Made by a program: the position numbers and the translations under genes. The notes below the pieces were generated by a model. The model saw only the letters and a list, made by a program, of their open reading frames with translations, had not been told where the DNA came from and did no database searches. A stretch of DNA of 37,992 nucleotides from Fischerella thermalis PCC 7521 (GTDB lineage Bacteria; Cyanobacteriota; Cyanobacteriia; Cyanobacteriales; Nostocaceae), in assembly GCF_000317225.1 (NCBI RefSeq), contig NZ_AJLL01000075.1:1-37992 (forward strand). The letters are read 5' to 3'. Each line of letters opens with the position of its first letter. The first letter of the stretch is position 1. This document shows, piece after piece, positions 24,830 to 32,510 of this stretch.

Positions 24830-26521
24830 TCAAAACCTAAAGGTAGTGCGAATTGTACCTATGACTACATCAGGGTTATCACTGGTTTGGTTAGGAGCGA
24901 TTAACCAAATTACTCCAGGTGTAATTGAGATATTATCGTTGAGTTGATATTTGTAGAAGGCTTCTAAATGTACTGGTGTAGCGCGATTAGGTATAGTGCT
25001 GATTACGTCAGTTGCACCACCTAAAAATGGTCTATATAAGGGAACTACACCAGAACGAGTAGCATAAGGGGGAACACCGACGATAATACCTCCCAAGTTA
25101 CCATCTTTACCCAAATCAGGAAAGGCTAGAGCGATCGCATAACTGTAAACATCTGCACTTTCATTATTAATGCCTGCGGATTGTCCTTGTTGATTAGTAT
25201 ACATAAACCAACCATTAATTGCGAATTTAGAGGAAACTTGCCACAACCCCGCTACACCATAAGCATTGATTGTGCGTCGGGAATTATCAGAAATTAAACT
25301 TGGTGAATTTGCGGAGATTGTCCCCACATCATTGAGAAAAGTAGGTGTTCCTGCGGTGTAACCATTAACGTAAGTTAAGCCGAAAGCTAAATTTCTGGTT
25401 GGTTGGATAGTTAATTGCGCTAAAGCTGAATAGCGACCATTAAATAAACCGCCAGCCGTTGTACCATTACTGCTACTAGGAGTTAAATTTTCTGGACTAC
25501 TAGCATTTGGGGCTAAGTATCCTAAACTCAAGTTAATCGCAGGACTCAATTCATAATTCAACCCCACACCCGCACCGTGGGAAACAATGCGATAAATCGG
25601 GCTATATTGAGCAAAGGTAGAAAGTGAACCAGAACCCCCATCTTCATCACCAACTGCACTAAACACAGTTGGTAAATAATCTACGTGTTCTCCCCGATTG
25701 GCAAATACAGCTATCCGTAATTTATCACCTACTGGAAACTTATAACTAACAGTGCCTATTTCTACACTACCTGCTTGATCTGGAAACTCTTGGTTAAAGG
25801 TTTGACTACCTTCTGGTGTTGTTTGTAAACTTCCCAATGAAGCCAGGAAGGGATCTGCTCCATAGCGGAAACCTCCAGCCCTTTGGGGGTGTGGAGTGCT
25901 ACCAGCTTGTAGCCTAATTTTTAGCTCGTCTTTCCCTGTAAAACTACTGAGTAAATTGAGCCGAACTCTGTTAGCAAAAATAGTGCTATTTCGAGGTACA
26001 CCAACTCCAAAAGGATCACTATCTCCTGACAAAACATCAGTAATAGCAAAAATTACTTCACCGGAAAGTTTGGTAGTTGTGGAGAACTGCTGTGTTTCTA
26101 AAGTTGCAGTCTTGGCTTCTAGTGCGTCTACCCGCCCCCGTAAAGTCGCTAGTTCGGCTGTAAATTCCTCTTGTAGCCTTTGTATAGTAACTAAGTCTTC
26201 TTTTTGAACTGTTTCAGCCGTAGCGGTGGCTATTAGCTCATTTACCCTATCTAAGCAAGCATTTAATCCGGCGGCGAACTCGTAGCGAGTCATGGCGCGA
26301 TTTCCCCGGAACGTACCGTTGGGATATCCTGCAATACAGCCATAGCGTTCTACTAAAGATTGTAAAGCTGCAAAAGCCCAATCTGTGGGTTGGACATCGG
26401 ATAACTGGGATACGGAAGTTATCTGCGCTAATGATTCATATGTCGTTTCTGCCGCCCATACTTCTGCTGCAATTACCCATGTTGATACACCCAAAAGTCC
26501 ACACCACAATGCTTTTAACAT
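24830..26521 (-). CDS. SLH-domain OprB-type outer-membrane porin, likely iron uptake porin
   Basis: A 563-residue protein from the ATG at 26521, with GAGG 5 bases upstream. A signal peptide (residues 1-24, ending VWAAE) is followed by an SLH domain (QPTDWAFAALQSLVERYGCIAGYPNGTFRGNRAMTRYEFAAGL), a coiled coil (about 95-150, EFTAELATLRGRVDALEAKTATLETQ) and an OprB-like beta-barrel to the final Phe (TFRF). This is the standard layout of cyanobacterial major porins; some are linked to iron uptake. The shared upstream region has a near-consensus Fur box (26576-26600), which supports iron-responsive control. It is divergent from lanM. The assignment to iron rather than general solute transport rests on that Fur box and family knowledge. 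Confidence 0.9.
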   Translation of the reverse strand: MLKALWCGLLGVSTWVIAAEVWAAETTYESLAQITSVSQLSDVQPTDWAFAALQSLVERYGCIAGYPNGTFRGNRAMTRYEFAAGLNACLDRVNELIATATAETVQKEDLVTIQRLQEEFTAELATLRGRVDALEAKTATLETQQFSTTTKLSGEVIFAITDVLSGDSDPFGVGVPRNSTIFANRVRLNLLSSFTGKDELKIRLQAGSTPHPQRAGGFRYGADPFLASLGSLQTTPEGSQTFNQEFPDQAGSVEIGTVSYKFPVGDKLRIAVFANRGEHVDYLPTVFSAVGDEDGGSGSLSTFAQYSPIYRIVSHGAGVGLNYELSPAINLSLGYLAPNASSPENLTPSSSNGTTAGGLFNGRYSALAQLTIQPTRNLAFGLTYVNGYTAGTPTFLNDVGTISANSPSLISDNSRRTINAYGVAGLWQVSSKFAINGWFMYTNQQGQSAGINNESADVYSYAIALAFPDLGKDGNLGGIIVGVPPYATRSGVVPLYRPFLGGATDVISTIPNRATPVHLEAFYKYQLNDNISITPGVIWLIAPNQTSDNPDVVIGTIRTTFRF

Positions 26522-26575
26522 CACAACCTCAATAGTATATACACCTGTATTGCAGATACTTTACGTTGGTATCCA

Positions 26576-26600
26576 GATAATGATAATAATTATCATAATC
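26576..26600. promoter_or_regulatory. Fur box between the porin and lanM genes
   Basis: GATAATGATAATAATTATC (26576-26594) matches the Fur consensus GATAATGATAATCATTATC at 18 of 19 positions, and the palindrome continues to CATAATC. It lies 55 bases upstream of the porin ATG and about 30 bases upstream of the lanM ATG, so one Fur dimer or dimer pair could repress both. A candidate lanM promoter (TTTACG, 16 bases, GATAAT at 26582-26587) overlaps it. Confidence 0.85.
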
Positions 26601-26629
26601 ATGCGATAGTGTAAACACTGGGATTGTCA

Positions 26630-28120
26630 ATGAAACAATTTAACTGTGAGGATGCCGCTTGGTATCGTGCAGCGTCATTAATGGAGCGTATTGCTGTGAT
26701 GTCACTAGAAGCACCATCTAACGTTGAATTGGGACGGCGACGACTCCAGCGATGGCGGATGGAATCTCCTTTTACAGATGAGGCTTTGTTTACTGAAAGG
26801 TTAGCAAGGGATGGTTTAAATCCAGATGATTTTTGTTACCTATTAGGGCAATCAGCACCGCAAATACCGCAGATTTGGCTAGGGGAACTGGCAGCAGCCT
26901 ACAATAATTGTGGGGTTGAGGATATTACCAGACTGCTATCATTGCAGCATCCGAATCTGGGGTTATTAAATGCGATCGCTCCCTGCATTCGTCAAGGTAT
27001 GATGCAACTGAGGTCAGGGGTTGATAGTCTACAAAATATACCTATTAATATCAGTAATATTGACAGTATCCTTTTACAAGGCTTACCAGAACAACTATTA
27101 TTCATGCTCCATCCCACCTTGGTACTAGAACTCAACGTAGCGAGGTTACAAGGATTATTAACAGGTGATACCGCCGAGGCAAGATTTTCTAGCTTTGTGC
27201 AACGGTTGCAAACGGTAGAGGTGAGGCTGACACTATGGCAAGAGTACCCTGTGTTAGCACGGCTAATTATAGAGGAAATTCAGCGTTGGGTGACAACTAG
27301 CTTAGAGTTTCTGCAACGTCTTGGTGATGACTGGGAAGAAATATGTCGCCAATTCCAGCCAGATAACCCCGGTAAACTGATCAAAATTCAACGGGGTGCA
27401 GGAGATAGTCATCATGGTGGTAGGTCTGTTTTTATACTGGAATTCGAGAGTCGTTGGCAGTTAGTTTATAAGCCCCGTTCCCTAGCTGTAGATGGGCATT
27501 TTCAAGAATTACTACTCTGGTTAAATCAACAAGGTACTCATCCCCCTTTTAAAACTTTACAAATTCTCAACCGGGGTGATTATGGTTGGATGGAATTTGT
27601 CAAAGCACAAAAATGTACTGTTCCAGAAGAAATTGAGCGATTTTATCAGCGTCAAGGTGGTTATTTAGCCTTGCTATATGTTTTATCAGCCACGGACTTT
27701 CATTTTGAAAATCTGATTGCTGTAGGCGAACATCCCATGCTGATTGATTTAGAATCTTTATTTCACCCCCGCAGCCATGAAGCCACAGCCACAGTCGCCG
27801 ATACCTTAGATAGAGAAATGATGGCTGATTCCGTATTACGGGTAGGTTTATTACCGCAGTTAGTCTGGGGAAATACCCAAGCAGCCGGAATTGATTTGAG
27901 TGGTTTGGGTGGTGCGGCTGGACAAGTTACACCAGAACGAGTCCCCCAATTGGAGAAAACGGGTACTGATACCATGCGAATTGTCCGCCGACAGGTGGTA
28001 TTAGCAGGTAGTCAAAATCGTCCTACACTCAACGACAGGGAGGTGAATGTACAAGCCTATACACCAGCTATTACCCAAGGATTTACAGATGTTTACCGCA
28101 CCCTTTTACAACATCGTTAA
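26630..28120 (+). CDS. lanM: class II lanthipeptide synthetase LanM, N-terminal dehydratase part (split by stop codon)
   Basis: A 496-residue frame from the ATG at 26630 to a TAA at 28118-28120. It contains the kinase-like dehydratase core of LanM: RSVFILEFESRWQLVYKPRSLAVDGHFQELL (phosphate-binding lysine in KPRS), then ATDFHFENLIAV, whose Asp, His and Asn have the D-x-H-x-x-N spacing of the CylM active site, and LIDLESLFHP. This part activates and dehydrates Ser/Thr in the precursor. The dehydratase domain is not complete at the stop. The next frame continues it without any shift, so the gene is one LanM of about 1060 codons with a single nonsense codon. Only a weak Shine-Dalgarno (GGGAT) precedes the ATG. 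The upstream Fur box implies iron control. Confidence 0.88.
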   Translation: MKQFNCEDAAWYRAASLMERIAVMSLEAPSNVELGRRRLQRWRMESPFTDEALFTERLARDGLNPDDFCYLLGQSAPQIPQIWLGELAAAYNNCGVEDITRLLSLQHPNLGLLNAIAPCIRQGMMQLRSGVDSLQNIPINISNIDSILLQGLPEQLLFMLHPTLVLELNVARLQGLLTGDTAEARFSSFVQRLQTVEVRLTLWQEYPVLARLIIEEIQRWVTTSLEFLQRLGDDWEEICRQFQPDNPGKLIKIQRGAGDSHHGGRSVFILEFESRWQLVYKPRSLAVDGHFQELLLWLNQQGTHPPFKTLQILNRGDYGWMEFVKAQKCTVPEEIERFYQRQGGYLALLYVLSATDFHFENLIAVGEHPMLIDLESLFHPRSHEATATVADTLDREMMADSVLRVGLLPQLVWGNTQAAGIDLSGLGGAAGQVTPERVPQLEKTGTDTMRIVRRQVVLAGSQNRPTLNDREVNVQAYTPAITQGFTDVYRTLLQHR

Positions 28121-28123
28121 GAA

Positions 28124-29815
28124 TTGCTGAAGATATTAGATAGATTTGCAGCTGATGACGTGCGTGCGGTGATGCGTCCGAGTAGAATCTACTCCTTACT
28201 ACTGCGGGAAAGCTATCACCCCGATGTGTTGCGAGATGCCTTAGAGCGCGATCGCCTGTTTGATAAACTGTGGATAGACGTACAAAATCGTCCCATTCTC
28301 AGTCAAGTTATTAGGGCGGAACGTCAAGCCCTATGGCAAGGTGATATTCCTTTATTTACCACATATCCCCATTCCCGCGACTTATGGAGTCGAGATACTA
28401 GCTTACATTTGCCCAATTTTTTCACCCAGTCGGGAATGGAATTGGTTCACCATCGCATCCAACAACTGAGTGAACGTGACTTACAACGTCAGCAATGGTT
28501 TATTCAAGCATCTTTATCTACCTTGGGGATAAATGCAAATACTGATCAACATCAAGTCAAACATTCACCCTCGATTCCCCATTCCCAACTCCCAACTTCC
28601 CATTCCCCCCTCACAGCAGCTTGTATAATTGCTGACCGCCTAGAACTCCTCGCCCATAAAAACGGTGAATTGATTAACTGGATGGGTGTCGCCGTCACCA
28701 ACAATCATCAATGGACATTAACCCCCTTGGGAACAGATTTTTATGAAGGTGTGCCAGGAATAGCTTTTTTCCTAGCTTATCTGGGAGAAATTACGCAAAA
28801 TTATCGCTACACCCGCCTAGCACAAGTCACCATCAAAACCTTACAACAGCAGTTGATTAGAGATGCCGACTCAATTAAATTCATTGGTGCATTTAGTGGC
28901 TGGGGAGGAATTATTTACACCTACACTCACTTAGGAACACTATGGCAAAATCCTGATTTAATTGCTGATGCAGTCACCTTAGTGGAAAAACTCCCTGCCT
29001 TGATAGTCCAAGATCAACAGTTAGATATTATCGCAGGTGCAGCTGGTTGCATTGCTAGTTTGTTGAGTTTATACCAAGTTTTTCCCGATGACTTAATTTT
29101 AGATGTCGCCCTGGAGTGTGGAGAACATCTGCTTAATCAAGCCCAAATCATGGATGATGGAATCGGCTGGATTTCTCCCAGTGGTGGAAAGCAACCCCTC
29201 ACAGGATTTGCTCATGGTGCGGCTGGGTTTGCGTCGGTACTGTTAGAATTAGCCCACACCACTGGAAAACAAGAATTTCAAAGCGCTGCTATCAAAGCAA
29301 TTAACTACGAACGCAGACATTTTTCCCCAGAGGCGGGTAACTGGCTAGACTTACGCAGCACCGACAAAACAAACCAGTTTATGACAGCGTGGTGTCATGG
29401 TGCGCCAGGGATTGGCTTAGGACGCTTGCGTGGCTTAAAATACCTAGATGATCCAGAAATTCACCAAGAAATTGCGATCGCTATTCACACCACAATCAAC
29501 CAAGGTTTTGGGGATAATCAATGTCTCTGTCACGGAGATTTAGGCAACCTAGACCTATTATTACTCGCCAGCAAAATCTTCAACCAGCCAGAACTCACAT
29601 CGCACACATCCCCAATCGCCAGCCAAATCCTCAATCACATCCACCAACATAACTTTTATTGTGGTGTACCCCTAGCCATACAAACCCCAGGACTAATGAC
29701 AGGATTAGCTGGTATAGGCTACGGATGCTTACGCCTAGCCCATCCTGAAAAAATCCCCTCCATCCTCCTCCTAGAACCCCCTCAACTAAATTCAAAATTC
29801 AAAATTCAAAATTAA
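28124..29815 (+). CDS. lanM: class II lanthipeptide synthetase LanM, C-terminal cyclase part
   Basis: In the same frame as the previous entry after TAA-GAA; the first possible start is a TTG at 28124 with no Shine-Dalgarno. About 130 residues finish the dehydratase domain (VMRPSRIYSLLLRESYHPDVLRDAL). The LanC-like cyclase follows with GFAHGAAGFA, WCHGAPGIGLGRL and CLCHGDLGN, supplying the Cys, Cys-His zinc ligands needed for thioether closure. A Pro/Ser-rich stretch at the domain junction (codons around 28561-28612) is encoded by the CCCATTCCCAACTCCC repeat seen in cyanobacterial spacers. The last residues (NSKFKIQN) come from an AATTCAAAATTCAAAATT tandem repeat at 29788-29812. The catalytic residues are intact. 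Confidence 0.87.
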   Translation: MLKILDRFAADDVRAVMRPSRIYSLLLRESYHPDVLRDALERDRLFDKLWIDVQNRPILSQVIRAERQALWQGDIPLFTTYPHSRDLWSRDTSLHLPNFFTQSGMELVHHRIQQLSERDLQRQQWFIQASLSTLGINANTDQHQVKHSPSIPHSQLPTSHSPLTAACIIADRLELLAHKNGELINWMGVAVTNNHQWTLTPLGTDFYEGVPGIAFFLAYLGEITQNYRYTRLAQVTIKTLQQQLIRDADSIKFIGAFSGWGGIIYTYTHLGTLWQNPDLIADAVTLVEKLPALIVQDQQLDIIAGAAGCIASLLSLYQVFPDDLILDVALECGEHLLNQAQIMDDGIGWISPSGGKQPLTGFAHGAAGFASVLLELAHTTGKQEFQSAAIKAINYERRHFSPEAGNWLDLRSTDKTNQFMTAWCHGAPGIGLGRLRGLKYLDDPEIHQEIAIAIHTTINQGFGDNQCLCHGDLGNLDLLLLASKIFNQPELTSHTSPIASQILNHIHQHNFYCGVPLAIQTPGLMTGLAGIGYGCLRLAHPEKIPSILLLEPPQLNSKFKIQN

Positions 29816-29913
29816 GAAAGTGAAACTCAGCATAGCTTTTAGAGTTTGCATCTGGATCATAGTTTTTTGTGAATTGGTATCATCTCAACTCCTACCCTCT
29901 GCATCTGTGCGTG

Positions 29914-32088
29914 ATGAAATACCCCGTCGTCCTACAACACAACGAAGAAGACTGTGGACCCGCCTGTCTAGCCACCATCTCCAAATACTACGGACAGCTA
30001 TTCACCATCAACCGCACCCGTGAAGCCGCAGGAACAGGACAATTAGGAACAACCCTACTCAACCTCAAACAAGGGGCGCAAGCTTTAGGCTTCAATGCGC
30101 GGGGAGTGAAAGCCGTCATTGACTTAGTAGACAAGCAACAGATACCCCTCCCAGCCATCATTCACTGGAAAGGTAATCACTGGACTGTATTATATGGGCG
30201 TAGAGGTAAGAAATATATTGTTGCTGATCCCCTGGTGGGTGTGCGTTATTTAACTAAAGAAGCACTGTTAACTGGTTGGACTAACGGGGTGATGCTGCTA
30301 CTAGAACCCCGTCCCGACTTCTTTTCTCAAACAGATGATCACGATAAAGTCGGGGGGTGGAAACGCTTAACGCAACGTCTATTTAGTTACCGTCATATCT
30401 TAGCAGAAGCCTTACTACTCAACTTTGTCGTCGGCTTATTAGCCTTACTTTCGCCATTTCTCATCCAAATTCTTACAGATGATGTTTTGGTGAGAGGAGA
30501 CACCCAATTACTCACGGGGATAGTCTTGGGAGTCTTAGCGATGAGCTTGATTAGTAGTGCTTTGCAATGGGTACAAGGAAACCTAGTAGCACACTTTGCC
30601 CATCGTTTGGAATTAGATTTAGTCTTAGAATTTGGCAGAACTATTTTACGTTTGCCTTTGTCTTATTATGAATCTCGCCGTAGTGGTGAAGTGGTGAGTC
30701 GGTTACGGGATATTCAAACCATTAATCAATTAGTTTCTCAAGTGGGTGTGAATTTACCTAGTCAATTATTAATTGCGATCGCTGCTTTAGCCTTGATGCT
30801 ATTTTACAGCCCTAAGCTTACCCTGGCATCATTATTAATAGCATTTTTTATGCCCTTGTCCACAGTGGTTTTCTTCCCCACTCTACAACAGAAAATCCGC
30901 AGTGTTTTAGGGTTAGCCGCCGAAAATCAAGGTATTTTAGTAGAAACCTTTAAAGGTGCATTAGTTGTCAAAACTACCAATGCAGCCCCAGAATTTTGGC
31001 AAGAATTTCAAACTCGCTACGGTAGACAAGCCAACTTCATGTTTCGCACCGTGCAGATTGTCATTACCAATAACATTTTTTCTAGTTGGGTAGCCACATC
31101 AGGAGGGATAATCTTGCTGTGGTTCGGTAGTACATTGGTAATTAATCGAGAAATCAGTATAGGACAATTATTAGCGTTTAACAGCTTAAATGCTCAGATT
31201 ATTGCCTTAGTCAATACAGCCGTGGGATTTGTCACCGAATTTACCCGCGCCCAAGCCGCTACAGAACGTTTAAATGAAGTCATTCAATCTACCCCAGAAT
31301 TTCCCGAAGTCAACCACAAACCCTTTGTCAACATTCCCGACAATGCAGAGATTATTTGCAGCTATCTCAATTTTCACCATCCTGGTAGAGTTGATTTATT
31401 ACGGGATTTCTCCTTGACTCTCCCAGGGGGAAAAGTGATTGCCATAATTGGACAATCAGGGTGTGGTAAAAGTACCCTCGCCAAACTCCTAGCTGGGTTA
31501 TACACCCCCCAATCAGGGAATATTCGCATCCACCACTACAACCTCCAAGATTTATCTCCTGATTGCTTACGCCAACAGGTAATTCTAGTTCCTCAAGAAG
31601 CTCATTTTTGGAGTCGTTCAATTTTAGATAATTTGTGTCTTGGTAATCCCCAAGTCAGTTTTGAACAAGTCGTGACAGCTTGTCAAGTAGCAGATGCAGA
31701 CACCTTTATCAGTAAATTACCAGAGAAATATCAAACCATCTTAGGGGAATTTGGCGCTAACCTTTCCGGTGGACAAAGACAACGATTAGCCATAGCCAGA
31801 GGTATCATTACCCATCCACCAATTTTGATTTTAGATGAATCCACCGCCGGACTAGACCCCAAGAGCGAAAGTACAGTTTTAGATCAATTACTAGCCTATC
31901 GCCAAGGTAAAACCACCATCCTCATTAGCCATCGTCCCCAAGTCATCCAGCGTGCAGACTGGATTGTACTCTTAGAAGCCGGACAACTCAAACTCCAAGG
32001 TACTCCCTCCGAACTACTCAACATCCCCGGTGAACACCTAGATTTTCTCCAATCTTTGCGTCACTCTGCGTTTCAAAATAATACTTGA
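29914..32088 (+). CDS. lanT: peptidase-containing ABC exporter (C39 domain), LanT-type
   Basis: A 724-residue inner-membrane transporter that would cut the leader after Gly-Gly and export the lanthipeptide. The ATG at 29914 is chosen over a GTG at 29869 because MKYPVVLQHN is the normal domain start. The C39 peptidase has Gln8, Cys14 (EEDCGPACL), His89 (GNHWTV) and Asp105 (VADP). A six-helix membrane domain follows from about residue 160. The nucleotide-binding domain has Walker A GQSGCGKST, signature LSGGQRQR, Walker B ILILDEST and the H-loop ISHRPQ. All catalytic residues are present. It lies 98 bases after lanM and its stop codon overlaps the -35 of the lanA promoter. Confidence 0.93.
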   Translation: MKYPVVLQHNEEDCGPACLATISKYYGQLFTINRTREAAGTGQLGTTLLNLKQGAQALGFNARGVKAVIDLVDKQQIPLPAIIHWKGNHWTVLYGRRGKKYIVADPLVGVRYLTKEALLTGWTNGVMLLLEPRPDFFSQTDDHDKVGGWKRLTQRLFSYRHILAEALLLNFVVGLLALLSPFLIQILTDDVLVRGDTQLLTGIVLGVLAMSLISSALQWVQGNLVAHFAHRLELDLVLEFGRTILRLPLSYYESRRSGEVVSRLRDIQTINQLVSQVGVNLPSQLLIAIAALALMLFYSPKLTLASLLIAFFMPLSTVVFFPTLQQKIRSVLGLAAENQGILVETFKGALVVKTTNAAPEFWQEFQTRYGRQANFMFRTVQIVITNNIFSSWVATSGGIILLWFGSTLVINREISIGQLLAFNSLNAQIIALVNTAVGFVTEFTRAQAATERLNEVIQSTPEFPEVNHKPFVNIPDNAEIICSYLNFHHPGRVDLLRDFSLTLPGGKVIAIIGQSGCGKSTLAKLLAGLYTPQSGNIRIHHYNLQDLSPDCLRQQVILVPQEAHFWSRSILDNLCLGNPQVSFEQVVTACQVADADTFISKLPEKYQTILGEFGANLSGGQRQRLAIARGIITHPPILILDESTAGLDPKSESTVLDQLLAYRQGKTTILISHRPQVIQRADWIVLLEAGQLKLQGTPSELLNIPGEHLDFLQSLRHSAFQNNT

Positions 32089-32117
32089 CTACCCGAATGA
32101 TAATGATTATTATTCTA
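32085..32117 (+). promoter_or_regulatory. lanA promoter overlapped by a Fur-like box
   Basis: TTGACT (32085-32090) and TATTAT (32108-32113) are separated by 17 bases, predicting a start near 32120. The palindromic GAATGATAATGATTATTATTC (32095-32115) overlaps the spacer and the -10. In the best register (from 32099) it matches the Fur consensus at 15 of 19 positions. The -35 includes the lanT stop codon. Confidence 0.7.
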
Positions 32118-32150
32118 TTATTGATGAAATTGTCATCAATAATACTTTTT
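32117..32150 (+). terminator. hairpin with T-run between the Fur box and lanA
   Basis: ATTATTGATGA (32117-32127) and TCATCAATAAT (32133-32143) pair perfectly over 11 bp around AATTG, followed by ACTTTTTT. It could terminate the lanM-lanT transcript. Because the predicted lanA start is at its left edge, it may also form the 5' end of the lanA mRNA as a stabiliser or attenuator. The stem is AT-rich, so terminator strength is uncertain. Confidence 0.6.
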
Positions 32151-32226
32151 TACTCGTGATTTCTAGGGAATAAACACTAGGAATTGCTAAATAATCATGA
32201 CCTAATCCCCAACATTTGAGGTATAT

Positions 32227-32451
32227 ATGTCTGTAGATATCATCCGTGCATGGAAAGACGAAGAATACCGTCAAAGCCTCAGCACAGGACAACTGCAACA
32301 ACTACCAGCAAACCCGGCTGGCTTGATTGAATTGAATGATGAAGATATGTCATCTGTGTCTGGCGGATGTACAACCTGTGGTAATCCTCTGCATACACCA
32401 ATCATCAAATGCAAAGCTGTATTTGGTGAATTGGGCGATATCAGTGTGTGA
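32227..32451 (+). CDS. lanA: class II lanthipeptide precursor, mersacidin/lichenicidin-type leader
   Basis: A 74-residue precursor with GAGG (32218-32221) ahead of its ATG. The leader has the family pattern IIRAWKDEEYRQSL (5-18), LPANPAGLIELNDEDM (26-41) and a double-glycine end SVSGG (43-47), the cut site of the LanT peptidase. The predicted core is residues 48-74: Cys48, Cys51 and Cys62, Thr49, Thr50 and Thr57, and Ser73, beginning CTTCGNPLHTP. Three Cys and four Ser/Thr allow up to three thioether rings; Thr57 to Cys62 is one plausible ring. The core C-terminal third is acidic and lacks Cys. I do not recognise this core. It is the only precursor seen, and it sits between lanT and the HlyD gene. 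Confidence 0.88.
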   Translation: MSVDIIRAWKDEEYRQSLSTGQLQQLPANPAGLIELNDEDMSSVSGGCTTCGNPLHTPIIKCKAVFGELGDISV

Positions 32452-32510
32452 ACAGTTACTGTTTCTCAAATCAAAGGACTAAAGTCCTGACTACAAACTA
32501 AATTGAATTG

